From Terribacillus aidingensis (GTDB lineage Bacteria; Bacillota; Bacilli; Bacillales; Amphibacillaceae), in the NCBI RefSeq assembly GCF_040703035.1, contig NZ_CP159996.1:3320001-3384000 (forward strand): DNA of 64,000 nucleotides, given 5' to 3'. Shown here piece by piece: positions 33,194-41,242 of the stretch (positions are counted from its first letter, which is position 1; each line of letters begins with the position of its first letter). Both the position numbers and the translations under genes were made by a program. Under the pieces are notes generated by a model. That model was not told where the DNA came from and made no database searches. It saw nothing but the letters and a program-made list of their open reading frames with translations.

Positions 33194-33229
33194 TTAGATG
33201 GTACCATCCAAATCAAAAATGAAATTCAT
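33194..33229 (-). pseudogene. 12-codon remnant of a HAD-family hydrolase gene
   Basis: ATG overlapping the GNAT stop codon (ATGA) begins MNFIFDLDGTI and then TAA. FDLDGT is motif I (nucleophile Asp) of haloacid dehalogenase hydrolases, here at the very N terminus as normal for the family, with a ribosome site GGAGGAG. The rest of the gene is missing: about 60 bp later the terminator of the siderophore operon begins. Truncation by deletion is inferred. Confidence 0.6.
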
Positions 33230-33741
33230 TTGCTCTCCTCCAAAATCAAAGCCATATGTATCTCTGAAATATATGTATCTCCTATTTTCAATGCATGCTT
33301 TTCTACGCCAAATTGCCGGAAACCAGCTTGTTCGTAAACATGCTTGGCAACCGGATTTGTCGCAGCTACGACAAGGTTTACCTTTTCAATTCCTTCCCGT
33401 TCTTTTGCCACTTGGATCATATGCGCTATCAGCTTTTTTCCGTACCCTTTTCCTCTTGTTTCAGGAGCTAGATAAACTGCTACTAAATCTGCACGGTGGC
33501 GGAGCTTTACAGGCTTTTCATATCTTAATGTTGCATTGCCGGCGAGATTCCGATCCAGAAATATCCCATACGTCTCAGCATCCGGACTCTCAAAATTTCC
33601 CCTTATCCGTTCTATTGGATTTTCCTGTTTCACTGCATCCTCATAGGAGGTGCCAAATGCATCCGGATGTGCCTGCAAGGCTTGTAGTCTTAGTTCCCAG
33701 TAAGCTTCTGCATCAGCTGCTGTCAATTTTCTTATTTTCAT
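33226..33741 (-). CDS. GNAT N-acetyltransferase
   Basis: Acetyltransferase of 171 residues starting MKIRKLTAADAEAYWELRLQ; the acetyl-CoA loop is VYLAPETRGKGYGKKLIAHM, followed by NLVVAATNPVAKHVYEQAGF. The frame continues 33 codons upstream into the end of the nucleotidyltransferase gene, but GAGGGGG is spaced for ATG 33741. It is 13 bp after that gene and overlaps the HAD remnant, making an operon of nucleotidyltransferase, GNAT and the broken HAD gene. Substrate unknown. Confidence 0.9.
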   Translation of the reverse strand: MKIRKLTAADAEAYWELRLQALQAHPDAFGTSYEDAVKQENPIERIRGNFESPDAETYGIFLDRNLAGNATLRYEKPVKLRHRADLVAVYLAPETRGKGYGKKLIAHMIQVAKEREGIEKVNLVVAATNPVAKHVYEQAGFRQFGVEKHALKIGDTYISEIHMALILEESK

Positions 33742-33754
33742 AGATTTTTCCCCC

Positions 33755-34453
33755 TCAACCCAAGTAATATCCTTCGAATAGGCGTCCACCGTACGGCTCC
33801 AAGCAATCATCTGCCAGCTGTACAATAGCTTGCTTATCATGTTGCTTATAAAATGCTTCTAAGCTTTGTTCAAATTGAATTGCAAGATCTGAGTCCATGC
33901 TCTTCAATTCCCGGAACATCCATTTACCTGAACCAATCCAATGCCGGCTGGTGCGAAGCGTAAATATCGCCAGATCATTGACGATTGCATTAACCAGGAA
34001 ATACGCTTCCCCGCCTACCTCTTTATCAAGGAAATCATCAATTAGATTCGTAATCATATACCGATTATGATCGATTTTTTGTTTGTCCCAAGGCGAAGGT
34101 CCAGCAGCAAATATAATGCTTGCTTCGGATTTCATTTTGGTAACAACTGGCGCTTCTTTCAGTACAATCGCTTCACTCACCATCCTTGGCATGGAAGGGA
34201 TTCCTCGTTCTGCGTCACTGGCAAAGAAATTCTTGTAGGCCTCTCCTGTGTAAACAAACACCTCTATCGGCCACCCATCAAAATGCAAAGATTCTCTGTA
34301 CGCCCTATTTTCTCCCGCATACAGAATAATGATATCCAGGTCAGAAGTGGCTGTTGCTTCCCCTCTGGCACAGCTTCCTGCCAGCATTGCTCCTGTGCAG
34401 TCCGGATGGTGGATTTCGATGAATCTTTTGGCAGTATCTTTTGGGTCTCTCAA
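33755..34453 (-). CDS. Nucleotidyltransferase-fold protein
   Basis: Cytosolic protein of 232 residues with the pol-beta type NTP transferase motif: GSCARGEATATSDLDIIILY at residues 26-45 (GS followed by DxD). The C-terminal half is helical (SSRHWIGSGK-like TSRHWIGSGKWMFREL). Members include aminoglycoside adenylyltransferases and MNT-type proteins; no drug substrate can be assigned. TTG start with GAGGG upstream. It is divergent from the thrS T-box leader. Confidence 0.85.
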   Translation of the reverse strand: MRDPKDTAKRFIEIHHPDCTGAMLAGSCARGEATATSDLDIIILYAGENRAYRESLHFDGWPIEVFVYTGEAYKNFFASDAERGIPSMPRMVSEAIVLKEAPVVTKMKSEASIIFAAGPSPWDKQKIDHNRYMITNLIDDFLDKEVGGEAYFLVNAIVNDLAIFTLRTSRHWIGSGKWMFRELKSMDSDLAIQFEQSLEAFYKQHDKQAIVQLADDCLEPYGGRLFEGYYLG

Positions 34454-34473
34454 AAAAAATCCCTCATTTTCAT

Positions 34474-34502
34474 TTGACGTCTATATCCAGTATCTGTATA
34501 AT
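34474..34502 (+). promoter_or_regulatory. Sigma-A promoter of the thrS T-box leader
   Basis: TTGACG (34474-34479), a 17-nt spacer and TATAAT (34497-34502). Transcription would start near 34509, giving a leader of about 520 nt with two T-boxes. Confidence 0.85.
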
Positions 34503-34520
34503 GAGCATACAACAAAACAG

Positions 34521-34754
34521 AAGCGTTGATAAGGACAAGATGCACACGCCTCTATCTTTCAGAGAGCGAAGGAATTGCTGGAACCTTCGCAGATAAGCAT
34601 ATGCATTACCGCCTTGGAGCTATTACGGGGAAACACAAGTATCCGTAATCGGGAAGACCGTTATCGTATTTTGAAGCATCAGCTATATGCTGATGGAATT
34701 AGGGTGGAACCACGACCGCAATCGTCCCTTTAGAGAGATGAGTGCGGTCTTTTT
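34521..34754 (+). promoter_or_regulatory. T-box riboswitch 1 (threonine, specifier ACC)
   Basis: The T-box sequence AGGGTGGAACCACG is at 34701-34714. The specifier-loop codon is ACC at 34608-34610, in ATTACCGCC. The terminator pairs GACCGCA (34714-34720) with TGCGGTC (34743-34749) and is followed by TTTTT. Uncharged tRNA(Thr) would pair at the specifier and T-box and favour antitermination. Leader start near 34521 is approximate. Confidence 0.9.
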
Positions 34755-34776
34755 GTTTACAATTTTATATCTTAAA

Positions 34777-35010
34777 AAGCAATGCGAAGGACATGATTCA
34801 GATCATCCTTCTCCTGACAGAAAGCAGGGTCACCGGCTGAGAGCCCTGCAGGAGAACGATTTGGATTACCACCTTCAAGCTATAGCGGGGAACTAGCAGT
34901 ATCCGCTATCGGGAAATCCGTTATCACGAATGAAGCGCCAGTATTGGCGAAATTTTGGGTGGAACCACGACCACAATCGTCCCGATCACGGGAGGATTGT
35001 GGTCTTTTTT
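34777..35010 (+). promoter_or_regulatory. T-box riboswitch 2 (threonine, specifier ACC)
   Basis: Second complete T-box in tandem: T-box TGGGTGGAACCACG at 34956-34969, specifier ACC at 34868-34870 in the same ATTACCACC setting as the first, and a terminator with a 10-bp stem GACCACAATC/GATTGTGGTC (34969-35004) followed by TTTTTT. Both must be antiterminated to express thrS. Confidence 0.9.
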
Positions 35011-35031
35011 ATATCTAAAGGAGGAATTATC

Positions 35032-36225
35032 ATGAATAAACAAGCAGAAGCAGAAAAACGAAACCATCGCAAACTCGGACAGCAACTCGAGCTTTTCCTA
35101 AGCATGGAGGAAGCACCTGGCATGCCTTTCTTCTTGCCAAAGGGAATGGTATTGCGCAATAAATTGGAGGAGCTGTGGAAAGAAAAACATGCCCAAGCTG
35201 GATATGATGAAATCAAAACTCCAATCATGATGAAGCAGCAGCTCTGGGAGCAGTCCGGTCACTGGGATCATTATCACGAAAACATGTATTTCTCAGAAGT
35301 GGATGATCAGCGCTATGCTATTAAACCAATGAGCTGTCCGGGCGCCGTACTGATTTACAACAGCAAGCTCCGCAGCTATCGCGATCTTCCAATGCGTTAT
35401 GCAGAATTAGGGCTTGTTCACCGGCACGAACTGTCTGGTTCCCTGAATGGATTGCTGCGTGTTCGGTCATTCACACAGGATGATGCGCATCTGTTCGTCC
35501 GTGAAGATCAGATTGAACAAGAAGTGGAAAAAGTACTGCAGCTGATCGATGACTTTTACAGTCTATTTGGCTTTTCTTATGAAGTAGAGCTATCCACTCG
35601 CCCAGAAGACTTCATGGGTTCACCCGCTGTTTGGGATAAGGCGGAGGCAGCATTGGAGAATGTTTTGAAACGCCAAGGTATTGTGTATAAAGTAAACGCT
35701 GGAGACGGTGCATTTTATGGCCCGAAAATCGATTTTCATATTCTCGACAGCCTTGGGCGCAGCTGGCAATGCGGGACTGTTCAGCTTGATTTCCAGATGC
35801 CGGAGAAATTCGATTGCAGCTATGTGGATCAAGAAAACAGCCGCAGACAGCCGATTATGATTCACCGGGCTATCTACGGATCAATCGAGCGCTTTATGGC
35901 CATTCTCATCGAGCATTACGCAGGAGACTTCCCATTCTGGTTGGCACCTGTTCAAGCAAGTGTTCTCCCGATAAGTGATGCACATGCGGATTATGCTCAT
36001 GCAGTTTGTGCGGAATTGCGTAAGGGGGGGTACCGTGTATCAGTGGATGATCGTTCAGAAAAGATCGGATTGAAGATACGAGAGGGATCGCAGCAAAAAG
36101 TGCCTTATCTGCTTATTGTAGGCGATAATGAAATGCAAAATAAGACAGTTGCTGTCCGGAAACGCCCGGAAGGCAATCTTGGGGAAATGCCTTTGTTGGA
36201 TCTTATGAAACAGTTTGAGGGATAA
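35032..36225 (+). CDS. thrS: Short threonyl-tRNA synthetase lacking TGS and editing domains
   Basis: Class II synthetase of 397 residues that charges tRNA(Thr). It starts at the catalytic core: NHRKLGQQLELFLSMEEAPG is the usual core opening. Zinc/threonine ligands C102 (MSCPG), H153 (DDAHLF) and H278 (MIHRAIYG) have the same spacing as C334, H385 and H511 of E. coli ThrRS, showing that about 230 N-terminal residues (TGS and the Ser-tRNA editing domain) are absent. The anticodon-binding domain (about 300-397) is present. AAAGGAGG lies before ATG 35032. The frame upstream is the T-box. A second, full-length thrS elsewhere is expected. Confidence 0.95.
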   Translation: MNKQAEAEKRNHRKLGQQLELFLSMEEAPGMPFFLPKGMVLRNKLEELWKEKHAQAGYDEIKTPIMMKQQLWEQSGHWDHYHENMYFSEVDDQRYAIKPMSCPGAVLIYNSKLRSYRDLPMRYAELGLVHRHELSGSLNGLLRVRSFTQDDAHLFVREDQIEQEVEKVLQLIDDFYSLFGFSYEVELSTRPEDFMGSPAVWDKAEAALENVLKRQGIVYKVNAGDGAFYGPKIDFHILDSLGRSWQCGTVQLDFQMPEKFDCSYVDQENSRRQPIMIHRAIYGSIERFMAILIEHYAGDFPFWLAPVQASVLPISDAHADYAHAVCAELRKGGYRVSVDDRSEKIGLKIREGSQQKVPYLLIVGDNEMQNKTVAVRKRPEGNLGEMPLLDLMKQFEG

Positions 36226-36230
36226 GAAAA

Positions 36231-36257
36231 AAGCGGGTGCTCTTGGAGCATCCGCTT
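36231..36257. terminator. Terminator between thrS and the Nik/Opp-type operon
   Basis: AAGCGGGTGCTC pairs with GAGCATCCGCTT (one mismatch), loop TTG; on the minus strand TTTTTTC follows. Plus-strand T tract is absent, so it mainly ends the ABC operon. Confidence 0.7.
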
Positions 36258-37017
36258 AAAATATACGAATCAATTCTTTCGTGTAAGCATGACGGCTATT
36301 ATCGTAAATTTCTTCCTTCTGAAATATATCAAGCAGTTCCCCATCTTTCATGACAGCGATGCGCTGACACAGCTGATAAACTGCGGCTAAATCATGTGAA
36401 ATGAACAGATAGGACATGCCTAATGTCTTTTGCAGGGAAGCAAGCAGCTCGAGAATGGCTCCTTGGGAAAGCACATCAAGACTTGCTGTCGGTTCATCCA
36501 GGACAATGAGTTTTGGCTCGATACTGATGGCGCGCGCAATGGTAACGCGCTGCTTTTGCCCGCCGCTCAGCTCATGCGGATAACGGTCGCCAAGTTCTTC
36601 CGGCAGTTCAACTGCTTCAAGCAGTTGTTCTACAAAACTTTGTTTTGAATGGAATGTAAAATGCTCCAGTTGGAGTTCCTGCTGAAACTGCATGTAAGGA
36701 TCAAGCAAAGAATCCTTGATTTTCAGCTTTGGATTCAATGCAGCTGTTGGATTTTGAAAGACTGTCTGAACGTTTCGGCGATAGTCTCGAAGCTCCTTGC
36801 GATTTGCATTGGCTAGCGGTGTACCATCAAAACTGATGGATCCATCATCAATCTTTTCGACACCTAGCAGGCAGCGAGCCAGTGTACTTTTGCCGCAGCC
36901 GCTTTCGCCTACCAACCCCAAGCTCTCCCCTTGATGTATGGAAAGAGACAAATCATTCACAGCCAGCTTACCGGGATTATAGCTCTTCTTCAGATTACTT
37001 ATTTCCATAACAGTCAT
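36256..37017 (-). CDS. Nik/Opp-type ABC transporter ATPase 2
   Basis: ATP-binding protein of 253 residues: Walker A GESGCGKST in LVGESGCGKSTLARC, Q-loop QNPTAALNP, signature LSGGQKQRVTIAR, Walker B LIVLDEPTASLD and H-loop ISHDLAAVYQLC. It is the OppF/NikE/CntF-type partner. It overlaps the preceding ATPase gene (ATGA), the last gene of the five-gene operon under the two Zur boxes. It drives import by the two permeases. Its substrate follows from the binding protein and is not determined. Confidence 0.93.
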   Translation of the reverse strand: MTVMEISNLKKSYNPGKLAVNDLSLSIHQGESLGLVGESGCGKSTLARCLLGVEKIDDGSISFDGTPLANANRKELRDYRRNVQTVFQNPTAALNPKLKIKDSLLDPYMQFQQELQLEHFTFHSKQSFVEQLLEAVELPEELGDRYPHELSGGQKQRVTIARAISIEPKLIVLDEPTASLDVLSQGAILELLASLQKTLGMSYLFISHDLAAVYQLCQRIAVMKDGELLDIFQKEEIYDNSRHAYTKELIRIF

Positions 37018-37802
37018 GATTTGCTTACCTCCTTGATACGCATTGGAAGCGTAGGTGCAGCATGGATCAGCTGTTTGGTATACGCATGTTCCGGCTGATG
37101 GATGAGCTTTTGTTTTGATCCAGCTTCAATGATTTTCCCATCTTTCATAACAGCAATTTTATCTGCATAACGAGCAACATGCCGCCAATCATGGGTGATG
37201 AAAAGAATCGCACAGCCCTTTTTTTGCTGGAGCTCTTGAAGCAGTGAAAGAATTCGATGCGCAGATACACTATCAAGTGCAGTTGTTGCTTCATCTGCAA
37301 TCAAAATATCAGGTTCTAAAAGAAGTGCAAGTGCTATAGATGCACGCTGCAGCTGGCCTCCGCTCAGCTGAAATGGGTATCTCTTAATAAAAGCTGCATC
37401 CAGACCAACCGATTCAAATGCTTCATTTATCATATTTTTACGCTTTTTCTTTTCTTGCACTCCATGTGTTAGCAAATACTCTTCCATATGCTGCTGAATC
37501 GTCAGAAAGGGGGTAAAAGAACCGTTATAGTCTTGGAAAATGTAACTGATCGCCTTTCCTCGCAATTGGTTCATTTCTGTTTTTGGGCGTTCAAGGATAT
37601 TGCTGCCTTGGTAAATTACACTGCCAGAGGCTCTTAGATTAGGTCCAAGCAACTGGCCGATTGCTTGTGACAGCATCGTTTTCCCGCTGCCACTTTGACC
37701 TACGAGGGCAAACCACTCTCCTTTATCGATAGTTAGACTGACATGATCCACAATCGTTTTCTCACCATGTGATACGGTTAGATCTTTAATCGATAAAATC
37801 AT
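37014..37802 (-). CDS. Nik/Opp-type ABC transporter ATPase 1
   Basis: ATP-binding protein of 262 residues (OppD/NikD/CntD type): Walker A GQSGSGKTM, Q-loop FQDYNGSFTPF, signature LSGGQLQRASIA, Walker B ILIADEATTALD and H-loop FITHDWRHVARYA. It shares start/stop overlap with the permease gene (ATGA). It lacks the long C-terminal OppD extension but ends RIKEVSKS. Cytosolic partner of the second ATPase; these transporters normally use such a heterodimer. Confidence 0.93.
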   Translation of the reverse strand: MILSIKDLTVSHGEKTIVDHVSLTIDKGEWFALVGQSGSGKTMLSQAIGQLLGPNLRASGSVIYQGSNILERPKTEMNQLRGKAISYIFQDYNGSFTPFLTIQQHMEEYLLTHGVQEKKKRKNMINEAFESVGLDAAFIKRYPFQLSGGQLQRASIALALLLEPDILIADEATTALDSVSAHRILSLLQELQQKKGCAILFITHDWRHVARYADKIAVMKDGKIIEAGSKQKLIHQPEHAYTKQLIHAAPTLPMRIKEVSKS

Positions 37803-38638
37803 GGCTGCACCTCCTTTTTCACATCGAATTTATCTCGTAAATAGTCACCAAGGATATTTGCCACCAACACTACCACCACTATTGCAAGTCCAGGATATAT
37901 CATCATTTCCGGGTTCGCTTGGAAATAAGGTCTGGACTCGTTCAGCATAGCGCCCCACTCTGGCGTCGGAGGCTGTGCTCCGAGTCCGATATAGGAAAGC
38001 GAGGAGATCAGCAAGATGATCTTACCAAAATCTAAACTGGCTAAAACGAGTACGTTCCCAATAATATGTGGCATCAGATGTTTGCGCATAATTGTAAATG
38101 TGGAAAGACCATTAATTCGGGCAATGGTGATGTAGTCTTTTTGCACTTCTGTCAGCACTGTACTGCGCACCATCCTGGCATAGTTGACCCACTTCACGAG
38201 AACAATTGCAAAAAGCAAATTTCCAATACCGGGCCCCAGCAAACCGCTAAGTACAATGGCTATCACTGTATCCGGAAAGGCAAGGAAGCCATCGGCAATT
38301 CGCATGAATAGGCGATCAACCCAACCTCCCTTTAATCCAGCAAGCAAACCGAATGGAACACCAATGATGACTGCTGCTGCCAAAGCAATCACACTGTAGC
38401 CGACAGTCAGGCGGAAGCCGAGTAAGAGCCTCGTAAGTACATCACGCCCTAAATGGTCAGTTCCCATCGGATGTTCCCAGGACGGTGACGCCAGTCGGTT
38501 CCCAACATCTGTCATATTAGCATCGTGCTTCAAATAAAGAAACGTATATGCCACTGCCGATAACAACAGAAGCAATAGCGCACTAATCAGCCAGACTCTG
38601 GCTTTCTTTATTCTTTTCGGGGAAAGAGCCATAACACT
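37799..38638 (-). CDS. Nik/Opp-type ABC transporter permease 2 (NikC/DppC-like)
   Basis: Membrane permease of 279-280 residues with an N-terminal helix (ARVWLISALLLLLLSAVAY), GTDHLGRDVLTRLLLGFRLT and the EAA loop region RMVRSTVLTEVQKDYITIAR. Start codons GTG-like/ATG are tightly packed; ATG 38641 is in frame one codon upstream and equally possible. It overlaps the NikB-like permease gene, so translational coupling is likely. It and permease 1 form the channel. Confidence 0.9.
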   Translation of the reverse strand, partial: SVMALSPKRIKKARVWLISALLLLLLSAVAYTFLYLKHDANMTDVGNRLASPSWEHPMGTDHLGRDVLTRLLLGFRLTVGYSVIALAAAVIIGVPFGLLAGLKGGWVDRLFMRIADGFLAFPDTVIAIVLSGLLGPGIGNLLFAIVLVKWVNYARMVRSTVLTEVQKDYITIARINGLSTFTIMRKHLMPHIIGNVLVLASLDFGKIILLISSLSYIGLGAQPPTPEWGAMLNESRPYFQANPEMMIYPGLAIVVVVLVANILGDYLRDKFDVKKEVQP

Positions 38639-39585
38639 CATCTAGCTGATGTTCCTTTCTTTAGACGAAGTTCAGGATTTACATATCGATAAGATAGATC
38701 CACTAATGTATTCACGACAAACACGATAGCCGCCATCAGAACAATATAGCCTTGAATCAGCGGGTAATCACGTTGACGTATAGAGTCAACGACTAGCTTT
38801 CCTACACCGGGGTAAGCGAATAATACTTCCACCACGACAACGCCTCCAATCAAGCTGCCCAGACTGACACCGAATACTGTGATGACAGGCGGCAAACTGT
38901 ATCGGAAAGCATGTGAGAAGAAGATGCGACTTTCTGAAATACCTCGTGCTCTCGCCGCGCGGACAAACTCCTGCCCTAAGGAGTCTAACAGACTGGAACG
39001 AAGCAGCCGCACGTAAACACCTGCAATAGCAAGTCCTAATGTCACTGATGGCAGGATAAGGGATAACAAACTGTCACGTCCCATTGTTGGGAACCAGCTA
39101 AGCCTCACAGCGAACATATCTATCAAGATAAGTCCGAGCCAGAAACTAGGAACAGCTGCTCCGATAATGGAAAAATATCTGCTGATATGGTCAATCCAGC
39201 TATCCTTATATAGAGCTGACAGCGAGCCTAACGGAATAGCAACCAAGAGCATAACGATCAAGGAACCGATCGTCAGCTCCAGTGTAGCTGGAAGTCCCGT
39301 CAGCAGCATCTCTGCAACCGGCTGACTAGTTATATATGAATTTCCAAAATCAAGTTGAATAAACTCCAACAGCCACTTTCCATATTGAACAAGCAAAGGA
39401 TCGTTGAAGCCCATATCTTCCCTAAGTGCTTCTACTTGCTCTTGGCTTACATTCAGCTCATCCACATTCAGGATTGTGAGCGCTGGATCTCCTGGTGCAA
39501 GGCGAAGGAAAAGAAAACTGAAGAAGGTGACAAATAAAATGAATAGCACAACCTCCAGCAGCCGTCTCCCGATAATACGAAACAT
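38638..39585 (-). CDS. Nik/Opp-type ABC transporter permease 1 (NikB/DppB-like)
   Basis: Membrane permease of about 315 residues opening MFRIIGRRLLEVVLFILFVT, with FLFLRLAPGDPA, GLPATLELTIGSLIVMLLVA and EFVRAARARGISESRIFF (the EAA loop). The ATG at 39585 overlaps the stop of the binding-protein gene as TGATG; a GTG one codon upstream is possible. DppB/NikB proteins have about six helices and one large loop. Part of the Zur-boxed operon. Confidence 0.92.
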   Translation of the reverse strand: MFRIIGRRLLEVVLFILFVTFFSFLFLRLAPGDPALTILNVDELNVSQEQVEALREDMGFNDPLLVQYGKWLLEFIQLDFGNSYITSQPVAEMLLTGLPATLELTIGSLIVMLLVAIPLGSLSALYKDSWIDHISRYFSIIGAAVPSFWLGLILIDMFAVRLSWFPTMGRDSLLSLILPSVTLGLAIAGVYVRLLRSSLLDSLGQEFVRAARARGISESRIFFSHAFRYSLPPVITVFGVSLGSLIGGVVVVEVLFAYPGVGKLVVDSIRQRDYPLIQGYIVLMAAIVFVVNTLVDLSYRYVNPELRLKKGTSAR

Positions 39586-41114
39586 CACTTCACATCCAAT
39601 TGATTTGTAATCATATAATACTCACTTCTTGTTGTTACCCAGTTCTTTACTTTTGTTTCATCATAAGCTACGAGCGTGTCTGGATAAATCACAAACGAAT
39701 TGATTTGGTTTTCATCCACATAGTTAGCAGCAGCTTCCGCTAGTTCTGCACGCTTGTCTGTATCAACTGTTACATTTAATTCATCGATGATTTTCGTCAG
39801 CTCTGGTTCATCTGCCCCGCTGAAATTCAAAGCTCCATCTGGATGATACGTCGCATTCAAGTAGTACCCTGCATCCCCACGAGGTGCTGTCAGATTACTG
39901 TATGTGGCCAGATCCCAATCCCGATTTGCTGCCATATATTCTTCCGGAATCTCGATTTGACGCAGTTCTACTTCAATACCAAGTTTCTTCGCATCAGATT
40001 GGAATATTTGAGCAATCAATGGAAGATCAGCCCTGGCAGAGTATGTCAGCATTGTGAGCTCAAGAGGTTCCCCGTCTTTCTGCATCTTGCCATCCACTAG
40101 CGAATAGCCAGCCTTCTCCAGATAGTCCTTTGCCACATCTTCTCCTGTTTCATGGTCACTATAGCTTGGTGCGAATGGCAGGGAATCGGGGAATGGGCCT
40201 TTAGCCGGCTGTGCATACCCAAGCAATACAGAATCAGCGATTTCATCTCGATTAATCAAGGCGTCTAATGCCTTACGAACATTTACATCCTTTAGTTCTT
40301 CCCGCTCCATATTCATCGTCATCTGGTGAACGCGGAAGGTCTCTGTCGATTCAACCTTAATGCCATCCTTTGCTTCCAAGCTCTCGATGCTTTCTGTTTC
40401 TGGACGAAATACAACATCCGCATCACCCGATTCTAATGCTAAGGAGCGTGCATTCGCATCTTCATTGAAGGAGAACGTCACAGAATCCAGCTTTGCTTTT
40501 TCATCCCAATAATCCTCGTTCCGAACCAGCTCCAATTTGCTGCCTGGTGTGAAGGATTCCAGTTTGAAAGGGCCTGTCCCAATCGGATTATTTACAAAGT
40601 CTCCTGCTTCCACATCAATGATGGATACGTTGGGGTTTACAAGTTCTGAAACGAATTCCGGAAATGCCTGTGTATTCGTAACCTGCAATGTCCTGTCATC
40701 TATTGCTTCGATAGTATCAATTTTCAATGCATTTTGGATGGCTACGTTATCCTTTAAAGATCTCTCCAATGATGCTTTTACCGCAGCTGCATCCATCGGT
40801 TCTCCGTTTTGGAATTTGATACCTTCACGAAGCTTGATTGTCCATTCTCTACCTTCGTTTGTACCTTCCCAGCTCTCTGCAAGCCACGGTTCAATCTTCA
40901 GTGTTTCTTCATTCAATCGAACCAACGTTTCTGTCATACCTGCACGCAAAGGTACGTAGCTGGAGTCTACATTCGGATCCAAGGAATTCGTCGCGAAATT
41001 ATAAACGAAGGTCAGATGCTTTTTATCACCCTCCGAATCTGCATTATTCGTACAAGCTGCAAGCAGTACTATCAATCCTGCTACTCCTAAAACCTTCATC
41101 CATAATTTCTTCAT
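39585..41114 (-). CDS. Nik/Opp-type substrate-binding lipoprotein (metal-chelate or peptide)
   Basis: Lipoprotein of 509 residues of the DppA/NikA/CntA cluster: signal with lipobox LIVLLAACTN (Cys about 20), NSLDPNVDSSYVPLRAGMTE near the N terminus and WTIKLREGIKFQNGEPMDAA. NikA/CntA family members bind nickel or opine-metallophore complexes, DppA members bind dipeptides. AGGAGG lies 7 nt before ATG 41114, preferred to a start 16 codons upstream. First gene of the operon, 38 bp from the first Zur box. Zinc-related cargo is inferred from the boxes. Confidence 0.9.
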   Translation of the reverse strand: MKKLWMKVLGVAGLIVLLAACTNNADSEGDKKHLTFVYNFATNSLDPNVDSSYVPLRAGMTETLVRLNEETLKIEPWLAESWEGTNEGREWTIKLREGIKFQNGEPMDAAAVKASLERSLKDNVAIQNALKIDTIEAIDDRTLQVTNTQAFPEFVSELVNPNVSIIDVEAGDFVNNPIGTGPFKLESFTPGSKLELVRNEDYWDEKAKLDSVTFSFNEDANARSLALESGDADVVFRPETESIESLEAKDGIKVESTETFRVHQMTMNMEREELKDVNVRKALDALINRDEIADSVLLGYAQPAKGPFPDSLPFAPSYSDHETGEDVAKDYLEKAGYSLVDGKMQKDGEPLELTMLTYSARADLPLIAQIFQSDAKKLGIEVELRQIEIPEEYMAANRDWDLATYSNLTAPRGDAGYYLNATYHPDGALNFSGADEPELTKIIDELNVTVDTDKRAELAEAAANYVDENQINSFVIYPDTLVAYDETKVKNWVTTRSEYYMITNQLDVK

Positions 41115-41151
41115 CCTGTTTCCTCCTCTAAATCTATATGTATGAGATAAT

Positions 41152-41168
41152 TTCGTAATCATTACGTT
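41152..41168. promoter_or_regulatory. Zur box A before the Nik/Opp-type operon
   Basis: TTCGTAATCATTACGTT contains the perfect 13-bp palindrome CGTAATCATTACG (41154-41166), the core of the B. subtilis Zur box (TCGTAATNATTACGA). Confidence 0.75.
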
Positions 41169-41178
41169 TTGTATGTTA

Positions 41179-41193
41179 TCGTAATGATTACTA
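41179..41193. promoter_or_regulatory. Zur box B before the Nik/Opp-type operon
   Basis: TCGTAATGATTACTA has the perfect arms GTAAT-G-ATTAC. Its centre is 26 bp from that of box A. Two boxes in tandem make zinc control more convincing than one. Confidence 0.7.
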
Positions 41194-41219
41194 TTTGTAA
41201 AGATAAATTTCCATAAAAA

Positions 41220-41242
41220 AATAGCCCCGCTATGGAGCTATT
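41220..41242 (-). terminator. Terminator of the ydhK gene
   Basis: AATAGCCCC and GGAGCTATT pair with one mismatch; TTTTTTT follows on the minus strand. It overlaps the last codons of ydhK and separates it from the Zur-boxed operon. Confidence 0.75.

Noticed and set aside
34687..35031. Plus-strand ORF pieces (GWNHDRNRP, GWNHDHNRP) and a 34-residue N-terminal extension of thrS
   Set aside because: They are the translated T-box sequence (GGGTGGAACCACGACC) of the two leaders; the thrS ribosome site and ATG are at 35032.
34930..35031. A short threonyl-tRNA synthetase gene starting at 34930
   Set aside because: The upstream codons are T-box RNA and no ribosome site precedes 34930.
41152..41193. 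Reading the repeats as Fur boxes
   Set aside because: The GATAAT core of Fur is absent; CGTAATNATTACG is the Zur form. A Fur box of better quality is found at 31047 in front of the iron genes.
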